In this document: positions 39,622-49,745 of the stretch, in pieces
Layout of the letters: every line of letters starts with the position of its first letter
Position numbering within the stretch: position 1 is the stretch's first letter
From: Pseudomonadota bacterium
GTDB taxonomy: Bacteria; Pseudomonadota; Gammaproteobacteria; Burkholderiales; Methylophilaceae
Assembly (NCBI GenBank): GCA_029556915.1
Contig: JAKQIT010000142.1
Coordinates: 87,439 to 151,438 of the forward strand
Direction: 5' to 3'
Length of the DNA: 64,000 nucleotides
Translations under genes and position numbers: made by a program
The notes under the pieces: generated by a model
Seen by the model: only the letters and a program-made list of their open reading frames with translations
What the model was told of the DNA's origin: nothing
Database searches by the model: none

Positions 39622-40224
39622 ATGACAACGCCATCACCGACCCTAAGAGATATTACAGGCATGGGCTATGCACAATTTGGCCTTTCAAATGCGGCGCTGG
39701 TGATGGTGGATTGTCAAAACACTTACCGCCAAGGCATTATGCAACTTACTAATGTTGAACCTGCTATTAAAGAAGCACAAAAATTACTCCATTTAGCGCG
39801 TGATTTAAAAATTCCTATTATTCATATTCAGCATGATGCGGGTACAGGGACTCCTTATGATGTGAATGCTGAAATTGGGCAAATTTCATCAGAAGTTGCC
39901 CCCATCAATGGTGAAAGCGTCATCACTAAAAACTACCCCAATGCGTTTGTCGCCACGCCACTTGAAGCGCAATTAAAGGCTTTAAATATTAAAAATGTAG
40001 TGATTACGGGTTTTATGACACATATGTGCATCAACTCTACCGCACGTGGTGCCTTTAATTTAGGTTTTAACCCACTTGTGGTTGCCAGTACATGCGCAAG
40101 CCGTAGTTTAACTGGTGCCAATGGCAAAGTGATTGATGCGCAAACCATGCACGACAGCGCATTAGCCGCTATTCGCGATTTGTTTGCGGTGGTGGTGGAT
40201 GATGTGGCCAGTTTAAAAGTGTAA
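39622..40224 (+). CDS. Isochorismatase-family cysteine hydrolase
   Basis: A 200-aa alpha/beta hydrolase of the isochorismatase superfamily. The catalytic triad is visible as D30 (ALVMVDCQN), K103 (VITKNYPNAF) and C136 (FMTHMCINSTAR); the cis-peptide region precedes the Cys. Such enzymes hydrolyse amides, nicotinamide, ureido compounds or isochorismate, and the substrate cannot be inferred. An AAAGG ribosome-binding site precedes the ATG. It is divergent from sucC and 65 nt upstream of serB. Confidence 0.9.
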   Translation: MTTPSPTLRDITGMGYAQFGLSNAALVMVDCQNTYRQGIMQLTNVEPAIKEAQKLLHLARDLKIPIIHIQHDAGTGTPYDVNAEIGQISSEVAPINGESVITKNYPNAFVATPLEAQLKALNIKNVVITGFMTHMCINSTARGAFNLGFNPLVVASTCASRSLTGANGKVIDAQTMHDSALAAIRDLFAVVVDDVASLKV

Positions 40225-40252
40225 AAATTATTAGCTTAGTGCTGACAGCCGC

Positions 40253-40258
40253 TATAAT
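40253..40258 (+). promoter_or_regulatory. Possible -10 box for serB
   Basis: TATAAT stands 31 nt before the serB ATG, preceded by GCTGACA about 7-13 nt upstream, but no convincing -35 at 16-18 nt. Tentative. Confidence 0.35.
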
Positions 40259-40288
40259 CTAGTTTTATTCATTTTAGAGTTCTTTTTC

Positions 40289-41128
40289 ATGCGTTTAGTT
40301 GTTCAAGGCCGCGCGATTAGTATTGCGCACCTCACCCATATTCACGGTTTAATTGGCGGTAGCACGCAATTTATGCAAATTGCCGAGCATGCATATTATC
40401 TGCCAACCAATGAAACAAATATTGAAGAAGTGCAAAGCTTTTGTGCTGCGCAGCAAATTGATTGCGCTTTAGTGCCAGATAAGCAACGACTCAGCCAGTT
40501 TGGTTTGGCGGTGATGGATATGGATTCAACACTGATTTCGATTGAGTGTATTGATGAAATTGCTGACATGATGAGCATCAAACCGCAAATTGCTGAGATT
40601 ACTGAAAGTGCCATGCGCGGCGAACTGGATTTTGCAGCTAGCCTGCGTAAACGTGTTGGCTTACTTAAAGGGTTGCCTGAAAGTGCGCTTCAGCGCGTGA
40701 TTGATGAGCGTTTACAGCTCAACCCTGGCGCGCGTGAATGGATTAAAGCCTGCAAAGAAAATAATATTAAAACCATGGTGGTTTCAGGTGGATTTAACTT
40801 ATTTGCCCACCACGTAAAAACTTTGCTTGGCTTAGATTACGCGGTAGCAAATACCCTTGAAATCATCGATGGCAAGCTAACAGGCCAAGTTCTGGGTGAC
40901 ATTGTAGATGCCGAGCGCAAGGCACAAGAACTGACTAAACTACGCGACCAATTAGGTTTAACTGCTAAGCAAACAATTGCTATTGGCGATGGCGCTAACG
41001 ATTTAAAAATGATGGCGGCAGCTGAAATTGGCGTGGCTTATCACGCCAAACCTGTGGTGCAAACACAAGCCACTTACGCACTAAATTTTGTTGGGTTAGA
41101 CGGTATTGCGAATCTATTTACAGCATAA
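40289..41128 (+). CDS. serB: Phosphoserine phosphatase SerB
   Basis: A 279-aa HAD phosphatase for the last step of serine synthesis. The nucleophile motif is VMDMDSTLISIECIDE (D77, D79). Motif II is MVVSGGF, and motif III/IV is GDGANDLKMM. The N-terminal 65 residues form an ACT-like region, degenerate compared with E. coli SerB. It stands in its own unit, upstream of a dispersed repeat in a convergent gap. Confidence 0.95.
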   Translation: MRLVVQGRAISIAHLTHIHGLIGGSTQFMQIAEHAYYLPTNETNIEEVQSFCAAQQIDCALVPDKQRLSQFGLAVMDMDSTLISIECIDEIADMMSIKPQIAEITESAMRGELDFAASLRKRVGLLKGLPESALQRVIDERLQLNPGAREWIKACKENNIKTMVVSGGFNLFAHHVKTLLGLDYAVANTLEIIDGKLTGQVLGDIVDAERKAQELTKLRDQLGLTAKQTIAIGDGANDLKMMAAAEIGVAYHAKPVVQTQATYALNFVGLDGIANLFTA

Positions 41129-41154
41129 TATTTAAACTGTAAACAGGTTTAAAA

Positions 41155-41228
41155 TTCGCTCGAGAAAATTTTAATGCTCTGTAAGCCGCATGGATACTGG
41201 CTTGCAGAGGAGGTAAAATGATTTGTTG
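41155..41228 (-). repeat. Dispersed hairpin repeat, copy 11
   Basis: CTCTGTAAGCC (41177-41187), loop GCATGGATACT, GGCTTGCAGAGG (41199-41210). The left flank TTCGCTCGAGAAAATTTTAA and right flank AGGTAAAATGATTTG give the minus orientation. It lies between convergent genes. Confidence 0.88.
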
Positions 41229-41274
41229 TAAAAATTAAGCTTTTTTCATGCTTTTTTAGCGTTAAAAATTGTGC

Positions 41275-42078
41275 TTAATACACAAATGATTTGATGAAAT
41301 TCAGCTCGCCAATTTTGCGAAGTGGCACCACAAAATCCTCGCGCCGTTCACTTGGCGTATTTTCATTAAACACCAAAGTGATGCGAGTCGTAATAATGGG
41401 TTTTTGTAGCTGGCTTTGGTCAAAGTTATAGCCCGCTTCGCTCAGGTTGCCCCAATAATTGATGTAAATATTGTAAACCCCGCGCATAGGAGTGGAAGTG
41501 CTAAACATTTCTGGGCCAGGACCATCCACGCTATCCACATCTAGCCCTCCTCCCGTAGTTAAAATGGGGCTAGACCACGTGACATGTTGCGCATCGGGCG
41601 TGAGCACGTGTAAATCCACCTCGGCCTCGGGTGCATCCCACGCGCAAATGATGCGTAATTTAGGGAGTTGTTGGGTTGGGTTGGCTTCATAAAACTGCAC
41701 ACGTTTAGCTGTTTTGCCATCGGCGGTTTTAAGTTCTACACTATTTGAGCCACCCCCAAAAGCATAATGGCGTGTATAGCGACCTTCAGCATCGGTATTA
41801 AGCGGTAATGGGTTGCCGTTGACCACAAGTTTTGGCACACGGTTTTTGCCTGCAGCCTCTATGTGGCCTTTAATGATTGCGCGGTTGCGCTGCGCGCCGC
41901 GATCTATAGGTGAATAAGGGTAAGTGACGCTGGTATCAGCACTTTTGTCCGTCATGCCAGAATAATTCCAGCCGCCGCGCGGGCTGGCTAATGGCGCGTC
42001 ATTTTCTGCCAACGCTGCTTCAGCGAAACTAAAACTTAAAACCAGCAAACAGATTTTTTTTAAAAATATCGGCATCAA
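41275..42078 (-). CDS. Secreted YfaP/DUF2135-like protein
   Basis: A 267-aa exported protein (signal peptide cleaved after ALA at about 24). The C-terminal half matches the YfaP/DUF2135 pattern: CAWDAPEAEVDLHVLTPD, a GGGLDVDSVDGPGPEMF segment and GVYNIYINYWGN. A small beta domain (about 65-130) with Gly and Asn-rich turns precedes it. The function of YfaP-type proteins is not established. It is transcribed alone and convergent with serB. Confidence 0.83.
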   Translation of the reverse strand: MMPIFLKKICLLVLSFSFAEAALAENDAPLASPRGGWNYSGMTDKSADTSVTYPYSPIDRGAQRNRAIIKGHIEAAGKNRVPKLVVNGNPLPLNTDAEGRYTRHYAFGGGSNSVELKTADGKTAKRVQFYEANPTQQLPKLRIICAWDAPEAEVDLHVLTPDAQHVTWSSPILTTGGGLDVDSVDGPGPEMFSTSTPMRGVYNIYINYWGNLSEAGYNFDQSQLQKPIITTRITLVFNENTPSERREDFVVPLRKIGELNFIKSFVY

Positions 42079-42183
42079 TTTACGCCATTATTTACACAAA
42101 TACTAAAGTATTTATTCTACTTTAATTCGTTTAAGCTGCATGATTATTTATTGGCAACTTAATCCTCTAAAATAACGATTTAA

Positions 42184-42250
42184 ACGTGCGAGAGATCTTA
42201 ATGCCTCTGCGAACCGCATGGATACTGGCTCACAGAGCTGCCTAACTGAA
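42184..42250 (-). repeat. Dispersed hairpin repeat, copy 12
   Basis: CCTCTGCGAACC (42204-42215), loop GCATGGATACT, GGCTCACAGAG (42227-42237). The two mismatches read as C-A on the plus strand and as G-U pairs on the minus strand. The flank GTGCGAGAGATCTTAATG gives the minus orientation. Confidence 0.85.
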
Positions 42251-42282
42251 GATGGATAAATAGTTTGAATTTTTAGGTTAAT

Positions 42283-42609
42283 TTAATCTGCAGCTTTTAC
42301 CGCTGCATCTTCAGCATGTTTATTTGGTTTAGTGCCAGGCAACCAGCCAAACCGAGTACCGATGACTGAAATAATCAGCGAAATCAACGCAACATATAAG
42401 GCGTATTCCTTTAAAAAATGGATGGCCTCTTTTTTTTGCAATGCTAAACCTTGCATGTAGCCGTCTTGAAACGCACCAGAAATAGTCTTTGCACCAACAT
42501 TATCCACATTAATGCCAAGTTGCACCGCAACAGCCATATACAAAATAAAGACACCAAGCAGGATATTAAAGAACCAAAATACACCATACAGCACACGTTT
42601 TTTATGCAT
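42283..42609 (-). CDS. Hypothetical small membrane protein
   Basis: A 108-aa protein with two transmembrane helices (about 8-28 and 68-86) joined by a Gly-rich loop (INVDNVGAKTISGAFQDGYMQG). The tail is charged (KHAEDAAVKAAD). No family is recognised. It follows the DUF4149 gene by 9 nt on the same strand, so the two are probably co-transcribed with greA. Function unknown. Confidence 0.75.
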   Translation of the reverse strand: MHKKRVLYGVFWFFNILLGVFILYMAVAVQLGINVDNVGAKTISGAFQDGYMQGLALQKKEAIHFLKEYALYVALISLIISVIGTRFGWLPGTKPNKHAEDAAVKAAD

Positions 42610-42618
42610 CTTTTGACC

Positions 42619-43056
42619 TTATCTTACTTTTATGACCATCGCCATCGCCAGCAAACACTCCAATGCATACACCACGCCTGCCACTCCGTGCCACATTTTG
42701 AATTGGCCAGCAAACATACTTTGCATGACGTCCAGCGGCAATGCTTGGGTTTTCAGATTTTGCAGGTGCGTTTGAATGCCAAAGTGCCCAGTCAACACCA
42801 GCAATAACATGCTCAACACAAGCCAAAAAAAACTTTGCCTAAACGCGCTTGTGCCGAATTCAAATAAACGCTGAATAATTAAATAACTGGCACTCACCAA
42901 GCCAATATAGCTCACCGCGGCAAATAGTTTGCCAGCAAGATTGCCCGCTAATTGTCTATCGGGCAGGCTGTCGAACAAGATATAGGCGGCTAACCCAGTC
43001 ATCCATAGTGCGCCAGCCCAAAGCGCAACGACCAACAGTGACAGGCCTCGTAACAT
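42619..43056 (-). CDS. DUF4149-like membrane protein
   Basis: About 145 aa from the ATG at 43056 (MLRGLSLLVVALWAG), which avoids overlapping the greA stop; a longer frame to 43158 is a shadow of greA. It has four transmembrane helices. GALWMTGLAAYILFD, LAGKLFAAVSYIG and GHFGIQTHLQNL fit the DUF4149 family of unknown function, often located with greA. It lies 16 nt after greA and before the small membrane protein. Confidence 0.85.
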   Translation of the reverse strand: MLRGLSLLVVALWAGALWMTGLAAYILFDSLPDRQLAGNLAGKLFAAVSYIGLVSASYLIIQRLFEFGTSAFRQSFFWLVLSMLLLVLTGHFGIQTHLQNLKTQALPLDVMQSMFAGQFKMWHGVAGVVYALECLLAMAMVIKVR

Positions 43057-43072
43057 GATTAAAGCACCAATA

Positions 43073-43555
43073 CTAGATGTACAACACTTCGATAACTTCG
43101 TATTCTTTAATGCCACCTGGCGCGTTGACTTCGGCCACATCACCCTCAGATTTGCCAATCAAACCGCGTGCAATAGGAGAACTGACGGAAATTTTGCCGC
43201 TTTTGATATCAGCCTCATCGTCACCTACTATTTGGTAGGTTTTAATTTCACTGCTGTCTAAATCTTCAATGCGCACTGTTGCACCAAACACTACGCGACC
43301 ATCAGCATTTAAGGTGGCAGGGTCTATAATTTGTAAATTTGATAATTTGGCTTCAAGCTCAGCGATGCGCCCTTCAATAAAACTTTGTCTATCTTTAGCT
43401 GCTTCATATTCGGCATTTTCTGATAAATCACCTTGCGCACGCGCTTCTGCAATTGCCTGAATCACGTCAGGTCTATCTACACCCCGTAAGCGTTGTAATT
43501 CTTCTTTTAATAATTCTGCGCCTTTAATGGTCACTGGGACTTGAGTAACTGCCAT
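43073..43555 (-). CDS. greA: Transcription elongation factor GreA
   Basis: A 160-aa protein from the ATG at 43555 ([20 protein letters not shown]). The coiled-coil N-terminal domain carries the acidic tip that enters RNA polymerase and stimulates transcript cleavage ([13 protein letters not shown] near 45-57). The C-terminal FKBP-like domain holds [14 protein letters not shown] and EYEVIEV. The 15-residue extension upstream is rejected. It lies 100 nt downstream of carB but a terminator stands between, so a separate promoter is likely. Confidence 0.96.
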   Translation of the reverse strand: MAVTQVPVTIKGAELLKEELQRLRGVDRPDVIQAIAEARAQGDLSENAEYEAAKDRQSFIEGRIAELEAKLSNLQIIDPATLNADGRVVFGATVRIEDLDSSEIKTYQIVGDDEADIKSGKISVSSPIARGLIGKSEGDVAEVNAPGGIKEYEVIEVLYI

Positions 43556-43587
43556 TATGCTTAACCTTCTTTGAAAAAACGATGATA

Positions 43588-43620
43588 AAAATAAAACCAC
43601 ACCCGCTTGGGTGTGGTTAA
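43588..43620 (-). terminator. Rho-independent terminator after carB
   Basis: AACCACACCC (43595-43604) pairs perfectly with GGGTGTGGTT (43609-43618) around GCTT. On the minus strand the hairpin is followed by TTTTATTTTTATC. It lies 39 nt after the carB stop and 40 nt before greA, so greA would need readthrough or its own promoter in this short gap. Confidence 0.88.
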
Positions 43621-43656
43621 AAAATAATGTATTTGTTAGCGTGGTTAAAGTGTATT

Positions 43657-46600
43657 TTAACTTAGCTTTTTATGCAAGTTTTGTAATGATTCTACCGTTA
43701 ACTCTTGCATGTGTGCCATGCCCATGCAAGCTGCTTTTGCACCAGCAAGTGTAGTGTAATAGGTCACTTTATTCTGCAAGGCACTACGGCGAATTTCATA
43801 GCTATCGGCCACCGCACGTTTATCTTCCGTCACATTCACAATAAAGCTGATGTCATTATTTTTAATCATATCGACAATATGCGGGCGACCTTCGGCCACT
43901 TTATTGACAGATGTCACATTTAAACCATGTGCCGTTAAAGCTGCTGCCGTTCCTTTAGTAGCTACAAGTTGAAAACCTAAATCATGTAGCGCATGGCCAA
44001 TTTCGATGACTTTTTTATAATCTTCTTTACGCACACTGATAAACGCACGGCCGTCTTTTGGCAGTTTGGTAGATGCACCAAGCTGAGATTTTACAAACGC
44101 TTCAGCAAAAGTTGCGCCCACGCCCATCACTTCACCCGTTGATTTCATTTCAGGGCCTAAAATCGTATCGACTCCAGGGAACTTAATAAACGGAAACACG
44201 GCCTCTTTGACAGAGTAATAAGGCGGAATCACTTCTTTAGTCACTTTTTGTGATTTAAGTGATTGCCCAACCATACAACGCGCGGCGATTTTAGCTAACG
44301 GCATTCCGCAAGCTTTTGAAACAAACGGTACGGTGCGTGAAGCGCGTGGATTGACCTCTAACACATACACCACAGAACCTTCACTGGTTTTTTGAATGGC
44401 AAACTGCACATTCATCAAACCCACCACGCCCAAAGCACGTGCCATTTGTTTGGTTTGGGCGCGTAGCTCATCTTGCAGTTTAGCTGACAAACTATAAGGC
44501 GGTAGCGAGCATGCTGAGTCGCCTGAGTGCACACCGGCTTGCTCTACGTGCTCCATAATGCCGCCAATAATCACATCGCCAGTATTATCGCAAAGCGCAT
44601 CTACATCTACTTCAAGTGCATCATTCAAAAATCTATCCAACAATACTGGAGACTCATTAGAAACTTTCACCGCTTCGCGCATATAGCGTTCTAGCTGGCT
44701 TTGCTCTTGCACAATTTCCATCGCGCGACCACCCAACACATAACTTGGGCGCACCACGAGTGGATAACCAATTTCTTCGGCCAAACGAATCGCCTCTTCT
44801 GGCGCGCGCGCCGTGCGATTTGGCGGTTGTTTTAAGTTGAGCTCTTGCAACATTTTTTGAAAACGTTCACGGTCTTCCGCTTTATCAATCGCATCTGGTG
44901 TCGTTCCAATAATCGGCACACCGGCTTTTTCTAGCCCGCGCGCTAATTTAAGTGGGGTTTGTCCACCATATTGCACAATCACACCTACTGGTTTTTCAAG
45001 TGCAACAATTTCTAGCACATCTTCCAGCGTGACTGGCTCAAAATATAGGCGGTCAGAGGTGTCATAATCGGTTGAAACGGTTTCAGGGTTACAGTTCACC
45101 ATGATCGTTTCATAGCCATCTTCACGCATGGCAAACGCAGCGTGTACACAGCAATAGTCAAACTCAATACCCTGACCAATGCGGTTAGGCCCGCCGCCTA
45201 AAATCATGATTTTTTTCTTATCTGTAGGTGCCGCTTCACACTCTTCTTCATAAGTAGAATACATATAGGCGGTTTTGGTCGCAAACTCTGCGGCACAAGT
45301 ATCTACGCGCTTATACACAGGGCGCACCTGCAAAGCTTGGCGATAGGCACGCACTGCATGCTGGTCAGTATCTAGCAATTTAGCTAAGCGCCAATCAGAA
45401 AAACCGCGACGTTTTAACTGCAACAAAGCGGCTTTATCTAAGTCAGCAATATGCTTGCCTTTTAATGCTTGTTCACGTTTAACAATATCTTCAATTTGCA
45501 CCAAGAACCACGGGTCAATTTTTGAGATATTAAACACCTCATCTACGCTCATGCCCATTCTGAAGGCATCACCCACATACCAGATGCGCTCAGGACCTGG
45601 CACACCCATCTCTTTAGTAATAGTGTCTAAATCCGTTGTTTTCTCGACTAGACCATCGACGCCCACCTCTAATCCACGCAACGCTTTTTGGAAAGACTCT
45701 TGGAAAGTGCGACCAATCGCCATCACTTCGCCAACAGATTTCATCTGTGTAGTTAAACGGTTATCTGCTTGCGGAAATTTTTCAAACGCAAAACGGGGGA
45801 TTTTAGTGACAACATAATCAATCGAAGGCTCGAATGAAGCAGGCGTTGCACCACCCGTGATTTCATTACGCAACTCATCCAACGTAAAACCCACCGCCAA
45901 CTTGGCCGCCACTTTCGCAATCGGAAAACCCGTTGCTTTAGAAGCCAATGCGGACGAACGTGACACACGCGGATTCATTTCAATCACAATCATGCGACCG
46001 TCATCTGGGTTAATGGCAAACTGCACGTTCGAGCCACCCGTATCTACGCCAATTTCACGCAGCACGGCCAATGAGGCATTACGCATGATTTGGTATTCTT
46101 TATCGGTCAATGTTTGGGCTGGCGCCACGGTGATGGAGTCACCTGTATGCACACCCATGGGGTCTAGATTTTCAATCGAGCAGATGATAATGCAGTTATC
46201 CACAGAATCACGCACCACTTCCATTTCGTACTCTTTCCAACCGAGCAATGACTCTTCAATCAATAACTCTTTGGTAGGGGAAGCATCTAAACCGCGCTCG
46301 CAAATGGTGATAAATTCTTCTCTGTTATACGCAATGCCGCCGCCACTGCCGCCCATGGTAAACGAAGGGCGAATAATCGCTGGATAACCAATACTAGCCT
46401 GCACTTGTAGCGCCTCTTCCATGCTGTGCGCAATTGCAGAGCGGGCAGAGCCTAGCCCAATTTTGGTCATGGCTTCTTTAAATTTCTGACGATCTTCAGC
46501 TTTATCAATGGCTTCTTTTGAAGCACCGATTAATTCAACATTAAACTTTTTAAGTACACCATGCTTGTCTAAATCCAATGCGCAATTAAGTGCCGTTTGG

Positions 46601-46875
46601 CCACCCATGGTAGGCAGCAGCGCGTCTGGACGCTCTTTAGCAATGATTTTTTCTACCACTTGCCAAGTCACAGGCTCAATATAGGTTGCATCCGCCATCT
46701 CTGGGTCGGTCATAATGGTCGCAGGATTTGAGTTGACCAAAATCACACGATAACCTTCTTCGCGTAGCGCCTTGCATGCCTGTGCACCTGAGTAATCAAA
46801 CTCACATGCCTGCCCAATCACAATAGGGCCAGCACCAATAATTAAAATGCTTTTAATGTCTGTACGTTTTGCCAT
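43657..46875 (-). CDS. carB: Carbamoyl-phosphate synthase large subunit
   Basis: A 1072-aa enzyme with two homologous ATP-grasp halves (about 1-550 and 550-940) and a C-terminal MGS-like allosteric domain. Signatures include the N-terminal [17 protein letters not shown], the second-half [16 protein letters not shown] and the two NPR motifs ([18 protein letters not shown] and [18 protein letters not shown]). It makes carbamoyl phosphate for arginine and pyrimidines, receiving ammonia from CarA. It is 4 nt downstream of carA. Length matches E. coli CarB (1073 aa). Confidence 0.98.
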   Translation of the reverse strand: MAKRTDIKSILIIGAGPIVIGQACEFDYSGAQACKALREEGYRVILVNSNPATIMTDPEMADATYIEPVTWQVVEKIIAKERPDALLPTMGGQTALNCALDLDKHGVLKKFNVELIGASKEAIDKAEDRQKFKEAMTKIGLGSARSAIAHSMEEALQVQASIGYPAIIRPSFTMGGSGGGIAYNREEFITICERGLDASPTKELLIEESLLGWKEYEMEVVRDSVDNCIIICSIENLDPMGVHTGDSITVAPAQTLTDKEYQIMRNASLAVLREIGVDTGGSNVQFAINPDDGRMIVIEMNPRVSRSSALASKATGFPIAKVAAKLAVGFTLDELRNEITGGATPASFEPSIDYVVTKIPRFAFEKFPQADNRLTTQMKSVGEVMAIGRTFQESFQKALRGLEVGVDGLVEKTTDLDTITKEMGVPGPERIWYVGDAFRMGMSVDEVFNISKIDPWFLVQIEDIVKREQALKGKHIADLDKAALLQLKRRGFSDWRLAKLLDTDQHAVRAYRQALQVRPVYKRVDTCAAEFATKTAYMYSTYEEECEAAPTDKKKIMILGGGPNRIGQGIEFDYCCVHAAFAMREDGYETIMVNCNPETVSTDYDTSDRLYFEPVTLEDVLEIVALEKPVGVIVQYGGQTPLKLARGLEKAGVPIIGTTPDAIDKAEDRERFQKMLQELNLKQPPNRTARAPEEAIRLAEEIGYPLVVRPSYVLGGRAMEIVQEQSQLERYMREAVKVSNESPVLLDRFLNDALEVDVDALCDNTGDVIIGGIMEHVEQAGVHSGDSACSLPPYSLSAKLQDELRAQTKQMARALGVVGLMNVQFAIQKTSEGSVVYVLEVNPRASRTVPFVSKACGMPLAKIAARCMVGQSLKSQKVTKEVIPPYYSVKEAVFPFIKFPGVDTILGPEMKSTGEVMGVGATFAEAFVKSQLGASTKLPKDGRAFISVRKEDYKKVIEIGHALHDLGFQLVATKGTAAALTAHGLNVTSVNKVAEGRPHIVDMIKNNDISFIVNVTEDKRAVADSYEIRRSALQNKVTYYTTLAGAKAACMGMAHMQELTVESLQNLHKKLS

Positions 46876-46879
46876 AATT

Positions 46880-48022
46880 TTATTTCGCGCTTTGCATCAT
46901 TTCTATAAATTGGTCAAACAAGTAGCTCATTTCCGTAGGCCCTGGACTTGCTTCTGGGTGACCTTGAAAACTAAACGCAGGTTTATCGGTGCGGGCAATG
47001 CCTTGCAAACTGCCATCAAACAATGAAACGTGCGTGACTTTTAGATTTTTTGGCAAGCTGGCTGCATCTGCTGCAAAGCCATGATTCTGGCTTGTGATAT
47101 AAACGCGATGCGAGGCTAAATCTTGTACAGGATGATTCGCACCGTGGTGGCCAAATTTCATTTTCATGGTTTTAGCGCCTGATGCTAAAGCGAGCAATTG
47201 ATGCCCCAAGCAAATACCAAAGGTTGGCATACCGCTATCTACAATCGTTTTAATAGCGCTAATCGCATAATCGCACGGTGCAGGGTCGCCAGGCCCATTT
47301 GATAAAAACACGCCGTCGGGTTTGTAAGCCAGCACATCCGCTGCTGAAGTTTGCGCAGGCACAACAGTCACTTTACAGCCACGCGCCACCAACATACGCA
47401 AGATATTGCGCTTTACGCCGTAATCATAGGCCACTACGTGAAACTGCTTAACAGGGGCGGCAGTAAAGCCTTGGCCTAACGCCCATTCACTTTCAGTAAA
47501 TTCGTAAGATTTTTTGCAGCTAACAACTTTGGCTAAATCCATGCCATTTAAACCTGGAAAGCCTGCAATAGCGGCTTGCGCGGTGGCAATGGCTTTTTCC
47601 TCATCAGCTTCACCTGCCACAATAGCGCCGGTTTGTGCGCCTTTTTCACGCAAAATACGCGTAAGTTTGCGCGTATCAATATCGGCAATTGCTACGATTT
47701 TATTATCTGCTAAGTAGCTAGAAAGCGATTGGCAACTTCTAAAGTTTGAGTGAACGATAGGTAAGTCACGAATAATTAAACCACTAGCATATATTTGCCC
47801 AGACTCTACGTCTTCAGTGTTCACGCCATAATTGCCAATGTGGGGGTAAGTGAGTGTGACGATTTGTTTGGTGTACGAAGGGTCGGTTAAAATCTCTTGG
47901 TAGCCGGTCATCGAGGTGTTGAACACCACCTCAGCGGCAACCTGCCCTACTGCCCCAATTGAAGTACCACGAAACACAGTTCCATCTGCTAATACAAGTA
48001 TGGCGGGCAGGCTTTGTGACAC
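46880..48022 (-). CDS. carA: Carbamoyl-phosphate synthase small subunit
   Basis: A 380-aa glutaminase subunit. The N-terminal CPSase-sm domain contains [19 protein letters not shown]. The GATase domain has [10 protein letters not shown] with the catalytic Cys, and the His-Glu of [11 protein letters not shown]. It passes ammonia to CarB, encoded 4 nt downstream. A terminator hairpin stands 60-95 nt upstream, which separates the operon from the DUF2238 gene. Confidence 0.97.
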   Translation of the reverse strand: MSQSLPAILVLADGTVFRGTSIGAVGQVAAEVVFNTSMTGYQEILTDPSYTKQIVTLTYPHIGNYGVNTEDVESGQIYASGLIIRDLPIVHSNFRSCQSLSSYLADNKIVAIADIDTRKLTRILREKGAQTGAIVAGEADEEKAIATAQAAIAGFPGLNGMDLAKVVSCKKSYEFTESEWALGQGFTAAPVKQFHVVAYDYGVKRNILRMLVARGCKVTVVPAQTSAADVLAYKPDGVFLSNGPGDPAPCDYAISAIKTIVDSGMPTFGICLGHQLLALASGAKTMKMKFGHHGANHPVQDLASHRVYITSQNHGFAADAASLPKNLKVTHVSLFDGSLQGIARTDKPAFSFQGHPEASPGPTEMSYLFDQFIEMMQSAK

Positions 48023-48082
48023 AATAACTCCTTGATTTATAATACTAAAATATATTCCATCGTGAGCAGATGGTAGATACGC

Positions 48083-48117
48083 AAAACGGGAGGAGCGTTG
48101 AATACTCTTCCCGTTTC
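48083..48117 (-). terminator. Hairpin terminator between the YjdF-like gene and carA
   Basis: AAACGGGAGGAG (48084-48095) pairs with CTCTTCCCGTTT (48105-48116) with one mismatch, around CGTTGAATA. On the minus strand it ends in TTTTGCG, a modest U-tract. It could also act as a carAB leader structure. Confidence 0.6.
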
Positions 48118-48164
48118 AGAATTAACGAATTATAGCGAATTTTTTACTGCTAATCAACGTGAAC

Positions 48165-48770
48165 TTACATTTTCATTAACTGTTTATCGTGCCATTTTCG
48201 CATTAACAATTGCGCAACAATTGCCCCCATCAGCGCGATAAACATATCCCACTGCGTATCCCACACGTCTCCTTGCGTGCCCAAAAAAGCCTCCGCAGCC
48301 GTACCAGAGCCAACCGCCACCCACCATTCTACAAACTCATACACCGCGCTAATGCTCAAGCAAATGCAGCACACGATAAAAAACAGCCAAGCCCCACGCT
48401 TGACAACATTTTTGCGAATTAAGATTTCGCGCGCAATCATGGCTGGGATAAATCCTTGTGCTAAATGCCCGACTCTATCGTAATAATTTCGACTTAAATC
48501 AAACGTATCGCGCAGCCAGTTAAAGGCAGGCACTTCGGCATAAGTGTAATGCCCGCCCACCATCAAAATAATGGCGTGGGCTAAAATCAACCCATATATC
48601 AAGCGTGTAAGCGGAAATGATTTGTAGGTAGCCAACAAAACTGGCAAGGCGATGACGACGGGTAGCACTTCTAAAACCCAAGTGAAATAATCGTGAGGCT
48701 TTACGGCAGACCACACAAAAACCACCGCCAAAATAAAAAATAGCCCCGTAAAAAATGTGCGATTTTGCAT
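48165..48770 (-). CDS. DUF2238 (YjdF-like) membrane protein
   Basis: A 201-aa inner-membrane protein with about six helices. YDRVGHLAQGFIPAMIARE and ISAVYEFVEWWVA and GDVWDTQWDMFIALMGA are the DUF2238/YjdF signatures. The conserved Asp, His and Glu residues lie at helix ends and suggest a transport or enzyme site, but the role is unknown. The start MQNRTFF matches the family. It ends about 50 nt before the terminator hairpin upstream of carA. Confidence 0.87.
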   Translation of the reverse strand: MQNRTFFTGLFFILAVVFVWSAVKPHDYFTWVLEVLPVVIALPVLLATYKSFPLTRLIYGLILAHAIILMVGGHYTYAEVPAFNWLRDTFDLSRNYYDRVGHLAQGFIPAMIAREILIRKNVVKRGAWLFFIVCCICLSISAVYEFVEWWVAVGSGTAAEAFLGTQGDVWDTQWDMFIALMGAIVAQLLMRKWHDKQLMKM

Positions 48771-48814
48771 ACCGATTTTACCCTCAACTTTTTACACAAT
48801 TGCTTACATCATTT

Positions 48815-48885
48815 CGCCCGAGCATTTTTTATGCCTCTGGAACCCGCATGGATACTGGCTTACAGAGGCAGTCAAATGAAGATGT
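48815..48885 (-). repeat. Dispersed hairpin repeat, copy 13
   Basis: CCTCTGGAACCC (48834-48845), loop GCATGGATACT, GGCTTACAGAGG (48857-48868). The left flank TCGCCCGAGCATTTTTTATG and right flank AGTCAAATGAAGATG give the minus orientation. It lies between two minus-strand genes. Confidence 0.88.
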
Positions 48886-48939
48886 GAATTTTTTTGCTAT
48901 TTTTATGCAGTTTTTTCGTCAAAAATTTAAACCACAATT

Positions 48940-49731
48940 TTAAATAAGTAGCGCTAATTCCGACTCACTAAACCCCGCTTTACGTCTGGCTTCAAAATTA
49001 AATGGCGGGCGCAATTTTGGCGCATTGTATTGACTACATAATTGCGCAAAGGACGCCATCGGCTCTAAACTGCGTTGCGCACACAACCAATGAAACCAGT
49101 GATTACCCACCGCCACATGGCCAATTTCATCGCGCAAAATAATGTCTAAAATTTCTGCTGCTTGCATGTCGCCCACTTGTGCCAATTTATTGCGTAAGGG
49201 TGGCGAAGCATCCAAACCACGCGCTTCCATGGTGCGCGGCACCAACGCCATGCGCGCTAACACATCGTCTGAAGTGCGCTCAACCATCTCCCACAAGCTG
49301 TTATGGCCCGTAAAATCACCGTATTGAAAACCTAAAGTTTGCAGATGCGCGTTGAGCAAATTAAAGTGATAAGCCTCTTCAGCCGCGATATTCAACCAAT
49401 CGGCATAATATTGCCGCGGCATGTTGGCAAAGCGCCAAACCGCATCCAATGCTAAATTGATGGCATTAAATTCAATATGTGCAATCGCATGAATCAACGC
49501 CGCGCGGCCTTCAACGGTGCGCATGGAGCGTTTTTCAACTTGCAAAGGTGAAACCAGTTCTGGCTTGAGCGGGCGGCCAGGAATCGGCGCATTGGCCGTT
49601 AGTAAAACAGCTGCATCTAAACTGAGTTCCTCCGCCAGCCATGCCTGATTAAGCGCAGCGACGCCAACGGTTTTATCAACCACTTGTTTGCAAGCTAGGC
49701 AATGTAGCGCGCTTAGACGAACTTCTTTCAC
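48940..49731 (-). CDS. Ferritin-like DUF455 protein
   Basis: A 263-aa protein with a ferritin-like helical bundle. Candidate di-iron motifs are HAIAHIEFNAINLALD, AAEEAYHFNLLNAHL and LRDEIGHVAVGNHWF, each with the ExxH or Glu and His pairs expected for a diiron carboxylate site. DUF455 members are mostly uncharacterised; some are linked to tRNA hydroxylation (MiaE-like fold), which is not shown here. It is 14 nt downstream of the beta-propeller lipoprotein gene, so co-transcription is likely. Confidence 0.85.
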   Translation of the reverse strand: MKEVRLSALHCLACKQVVDKTVGVAALNQAWLAEELSLDAAVLLTANAPIPGRPLKPELVSPLQVEKRSMRTVEGRAALIHAIAHIEFNAINLALDAVWRFANMPRQYYADWLNIAAEEAYHFNLLNAHLQTLGFQYGDFTGHNSLWEMVERTSDDVLARMALVPRTMEARGLDASPPLRNKLAQVGDMQAAEILDIILRDEIGHVAVGNHWFHWLCAQRSLEPMASFAQLCSQYNAPKLRPPFNFEARRKAGFSESELALLI

Positions 49732-49745
49732 TTTATATCAACAGA

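Noticed and set aside
43057-43158. N-terminal extension of the DUF4149 gene
   Set aside because: It would overlap greA and reads as its shadow. The ATG at 43056 starts the membrane protein correctly.
45857-46387. Long antisense open frames inside carB and kup
   Set aside because: They are frame shadows of well-supported genes without start signals or family motifs.
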